A program made the translations under genes and the position numbers. From Pauljensenia sp. (lineage in GTDB: Bacteria > Actinomycetota > Actinomycetes > Actinomycetales > Actinomycetaceae): a DNA stretch of 7,253 nucleotides. The stretch spans positions 1 through 7,253 of the forward strand of contig JASBZF010000076.1 in NCBI GenBank assembly GCA_029983625.1. Direction: 5' to 3'. Positions 5,336 through 7,253 of the stretch are shown piece after piece; within the stretch, counting starts at the first letter, position 1, and each line of letters starts with the position of its first letter. The notes below the pieces were generated by a model. That model made no database searches and was not told where the DNA came from. It was given only the letters and a program-made list of their open reading frames with translations.

Positions 5336-5381
5336 CTGCCGCCACAGAAATGATGAGCGACTTCAATGGGGAAAACAATGA
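5319..5381 (+). CDS. Possible 20-residue leader peptide ahead of ptsI
   Basis: ATG at 5319 is preceded by AGGAAGGG with GGAAGG ending 6 nt before it, the best Shine-Dalgarno in this region. The frame runs 20 codons (MTSLHSCRHR, then NDERLQWGKQ) to TGA at 5379-5381. That stop overlaps the in-frame ptsI ATG at 5378 as ATGA, the usual arrangement for translational coupling. The peptide has no run of one amino acid that would suggest classical attenuation, and no recognisable domain. It could be a chance short frame whose Shine-Dalgarno is coincidental. The support is only the ribosome site, the overlap and the hairpin. Confidence 0.35.
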   Translation: MTSLHSCRHRNDERLQWGKQ

Positions 5382-7060
5382 CTGAGCACATCACCCTTTC
5401 TGGAATCGGTGTTTCATCTGGAATAGCCTGCGGGAAAGCCGCACTCATTCACCCCGCACCCGGAAGAGACCCCGACGAACTCCCCAGCGTTGATCCAGTC
5501 GCCGACGGTGAGCGCGTGCGCGCGGCCCTCGCCCTCGTCTCCGCTTCACTGCTGAAACGAGCAGAAAAACTCTCCGAAGAATCCGCATCCATCCTCACAG
5601 CAACAGCCCAGCTCGCCCTCGATCGCGGATTAATAAAAGCCATTGACAAGAAACTGGGAAAAGGACAGGGAATCACGCAGGCTGTTGACGAAGCCCTTGA
5701 AGAATATGCGCAGATGCTGAAAAACCTCGGCGGCTATATGGCTGAACGCGCCACCGACCTGTACGACCTGAGAGATCGCACCCTGTGCGCACTACGCGGA
5801 CTCCCAGATTGTGGAATCCCCGAGTTCACTGAAGCAGTAATCCTTGTCGCCCACGATCTCGCCCCCGCCGAAACAGCGACCCTAGACCCTGAAACTGTGC
5901 GCGGCATCCTCATCGAAGAAGGAGGACCGACCTCGCATACAGCAATCCTCGCCGCACAACTCGGTATTCCCACAATCGTTCACGTGAAAAGAATCTGCGA
6001 AGTCACAGAAGGAGAAATGCTCGCCCTGGATGCCACTGCGGGGAAAGTGATCGTCTCACCAAGTGCAGAAGAAATCGAAAAACTCAAAGAACGCGCGCAG
6101 CAGCGAGAAAAAATGCTGACAAACTCTAGCGGCGAAGGCGCCACCTGCGACGGTTACCGAGTGAAACTCCTTGCCAATATCGGCACCCTTGACGACGCAC
6201 AGCGGGCCGCACAATGTGACCTGGAAGGAGTGGGGCTCTTTCGTACAGAGTTCCTCTTTTTAGATCGCGCTGAAGCTCCTTCACTGAACGAGCAGATCGC
6301 AAGCTACACGCAAATCCTCAGCGCCTTTGGGGAAAGCCGCGTAGTGGTGCGCACCCTCGACGCGGGAGCCGACAAACCCCTGAACTTCGCAGATCTTGGT
6401 CGTGAAGCAAACCCCGCGCTCGGACGTAGGGGCTTGCGCCTGTGTCAGGTGCGCGAAGACCTCCTCGACACGCAGCTGGCAGCACTTGCAGCCGCGCAGG
6501 AAAACACTCAAGCGCAACTGTGGGTGATGGCTCCGATGGTGTCCACCTGCGAAGAAGCTGAATGCTTCGCTACGAAAGCACGAAACGCAGGTCTGAAGAA
6601 GATCGGCGTCATGATTGAAGTCCCCGCAGCTGCGATCTGTGCGCGACAGCTCCTGGAAATCGTTGACTTTGCGTCAATCGGCACAAACGACCTCGCACAG
6701 TACACGATGGCCGCCGATCGTACAGATGGCGAACTTGCGCCGCTGTTGAACCCCTGGCAACCAGCAGTGCTTCAGATGATGAAGATCGCCTGCGAAGGCG
6801 CTCAGGCCAGCGGAAAGCCAATCGGCGTGTGCGGAGAAGCCGGAGGTGATCCTTTACTCGCCCTCGTCCTCACAGGTCTGGGCATCACCTCCTTGTCTAT
6901 GGCACCATCAAAAATTAAGGCCGTGCGAGCCGCGCTAAGCCTGTCAGACTTTACGACGTGTCAGCAGATGGCAGCCCTCGCCCTCAAAGCATCAAGCGCG
7001 CAGGAAGCGCGCGTCAGCGTGCACAAACTCGCTTCGCCAGCAATACTTCCGCTCCTGTAG
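5366..7060 (+). CDS. ptsI: Phosphoenolpyruvate-protein phosphotransferase (PTS Enzyme I)
   Basis: The first component of the PEP-dependent sugar phosphotransferase system. It takes phosphate from PEP onto a histidine and passes it to HPr in the cytosol. Length is 564 residues (E. coli 575). Order: N-terminal HPr-binding region starting LSGIGVSSGIACGKA (about 11-140), a swivelling phosphohistidine domain with GGPTSHTAILA (His191), then the PEP-binding barrel (about 265-555). The barrel has EGVGLFRTEFLFLDR (Arg293), VVRTLDAGADKP (Arg329), GVMIEVPAA (Glu417), GTNDLAQYT (Asn441-Asp442) and GVCGEAGGD (Cys489, the proton donor). Every catalytic residue I checked is present, so the enzyme looks functional. 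The start is ambiguous: ATG 5366 has a weak GAG upstream, while ATG 5378 (four residues shorter) has the ATGA overlap with the leader ORF. An in-frame stop at 5354-5356 rules out a longer protein. No ptsH is visible in the 193 bp downstream. Confusion with PEP synthase or PPDK is excluded by length and domain order. Confidence 0.97.
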   Translation: MGKTMTEHITLSGIGVSSGIACGKAALIHPAPGRDPDELPSVDPVADGERVRAALALVSASLLKRAEKLSEESASILTATAQLALDRGLIKAIDKKLGKGQGITQAVDEALEEYAQMLKNLGGYMAERATDLYDLRDRTLCALRGLPDCGIPEFTEAVILVAHDLAPAETATLDPETVRGILIEEGGPTSHTAILAAQLGIPTIVHVKRICEVTEGEMLALDATAGKVIVSPSAEEIEKLKERAQQREKMLTNSSGEGATCDGYRVKLLANIGTLDDAQRAAQCDLEGVGLFRTEFLFLDRAEAPSLNEQIASYTQILSAFGESRVVVRTLDAGADKPLNFADLGREANPALGRRGLRLCQVREDLLDTQLAALAAAQENTQAQLWVMAPMVSTCEEAECFATKARNAGLKKIGVMIEVPAAAICARQLLEIVDFASIGTNDLAQYTMAADRTDGELAPLLNPWQPAVLQMMKIACEGAQASGKPIGVCGEAGGDPLLALVLTGLGITSLSMAPSKIKAVRAALSLSDFTTCQQMAALALKASSAQEARVSVHKLASPAILPLL

Positions 7061-7253
7061 ACGCTCCGCAGATCAATACACGCGAACTGTGTCTTGCCGC
7101 GTCTGAATAAGCAGCGCAAAAACGCCCGGATCTGATGCGTACAGAAAGCGACTGAGTGCTGAATGGAGCTTTCGCGGCTCATGAGTCGACTTTTACATCA
7201 GCGCGCAAACAATAAACGTTCAGAGTTGATTGGATGTCTCCGGGGTGTGCGCC
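7061..7253 (+). other. Downstream region of ptsI without a confident gene
   Basis: No coding frame here is convincing. An ATG at 7234 reaches the window edge after six codons and lacks a Shine-Dalgarno. A minus-strand open frame starting at 7182 runs back into ptsI and is most likely a shadow. Confidence 0.4.
7149..7194 (+). terminator. Possible ptsI terminator hairpin
   Basis: CGACT (7149-7153) can pair with AGTCG (7184-7188), enclosing a small inner stem GAGC (7166-7169) with GCTC (7177-7180). The outer stem is followed by ACTTTTAC, a short T-run at 7191-7194. The stems are short and the loop is large, so this is only a candidate. The 8-bp palindrome CTCATGAG (7178-7185) overlaps it. Confidence 0.3.

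Noticed and set aside
6961..7182. Minus-strand open frame overlapping the ptsI 3' end
   Set aside because: No Shine-Dalgarno precedes its ATG, it has no recognisable features, and two-thirds of it or nearly so is antisense or adjacent to ptsI.

Overview
The window is typical of a mid-to-high-GC Actinomycetota chromosome, most likely order Actinomycetales (an Actinomyces/Schaalia-like lineage). That placement is inferred from an anchored-repeat surface protein family confined to Actinobacteria, a class-E-type (LAXTG) sortase signal, and the neighbourhood upp / tadA / tRNA-Ser. No phage, IS element, CRISPR array or plasmid gene was seen. The left edge opens on a 27-base run of C and may be a contig end.

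Left part (1-2348): after the poly-C run and a short degenerate repeat (about 49-105) lies upp (uracil phosphoribosyltransferase, minus strand). It is divergent from tadA (tRNA adenosine deaminase, plus strand) across about 70 bp. TadA carries an unusual Ser-rich, apparently disordered C-terminal extension of about 225 residues. A spacer of 240 bp follows, ending in a short hairpin and a good -10 element. Then comes tRNA-Ser(CGA) with an encoded CCA and a perfect 13-bp hairpin, which separates it from the convergent gene on its right.

Middle (2378-4978, minus strand): one large gene encodes a secreted, wall-anchored protein with three 'choice-of-anchor M' / anchored-repeat domains, each carrying an H-x-H-x-x-W-type motif. 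An acidic repeat linker and a Ser/Pro linker separate the domains. The C-terminus has LAHTG, a membrane segment and a basic tail. Its promoter region holds a 15-bp palindrome (5079-5093) that closely resembles an actinobacterial Zur box, placed exactly between plausible -35 and -10 hexamers. I infer a zinc-repressed cell-surface metal receptor. Its usual partner, a three-gene metal ABC transporter, is not in this window.

Right part (5094-7253): a divergent intergenic region leads to ptsI (PTS Enzyme I, plus strand), with all key catalytic residues visible. Just upstream is a possible 20-codon leader ORF with a strong Shine-Dalgarno. That Shine-Dalgarno lies inside a hairpin, and the leader stop overlaps the second in-frame ATG of ptsI as ATGA. 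This looks like a possible translational control element. About 190 bp of sequence without a confident gene follows ptsI.

The genes do not form one pathway. They are pyrimidine salvage, tRNA decoding, surface metal capture and sugar-PTS energising, arranged as two divergent pairs around a convergent junction.
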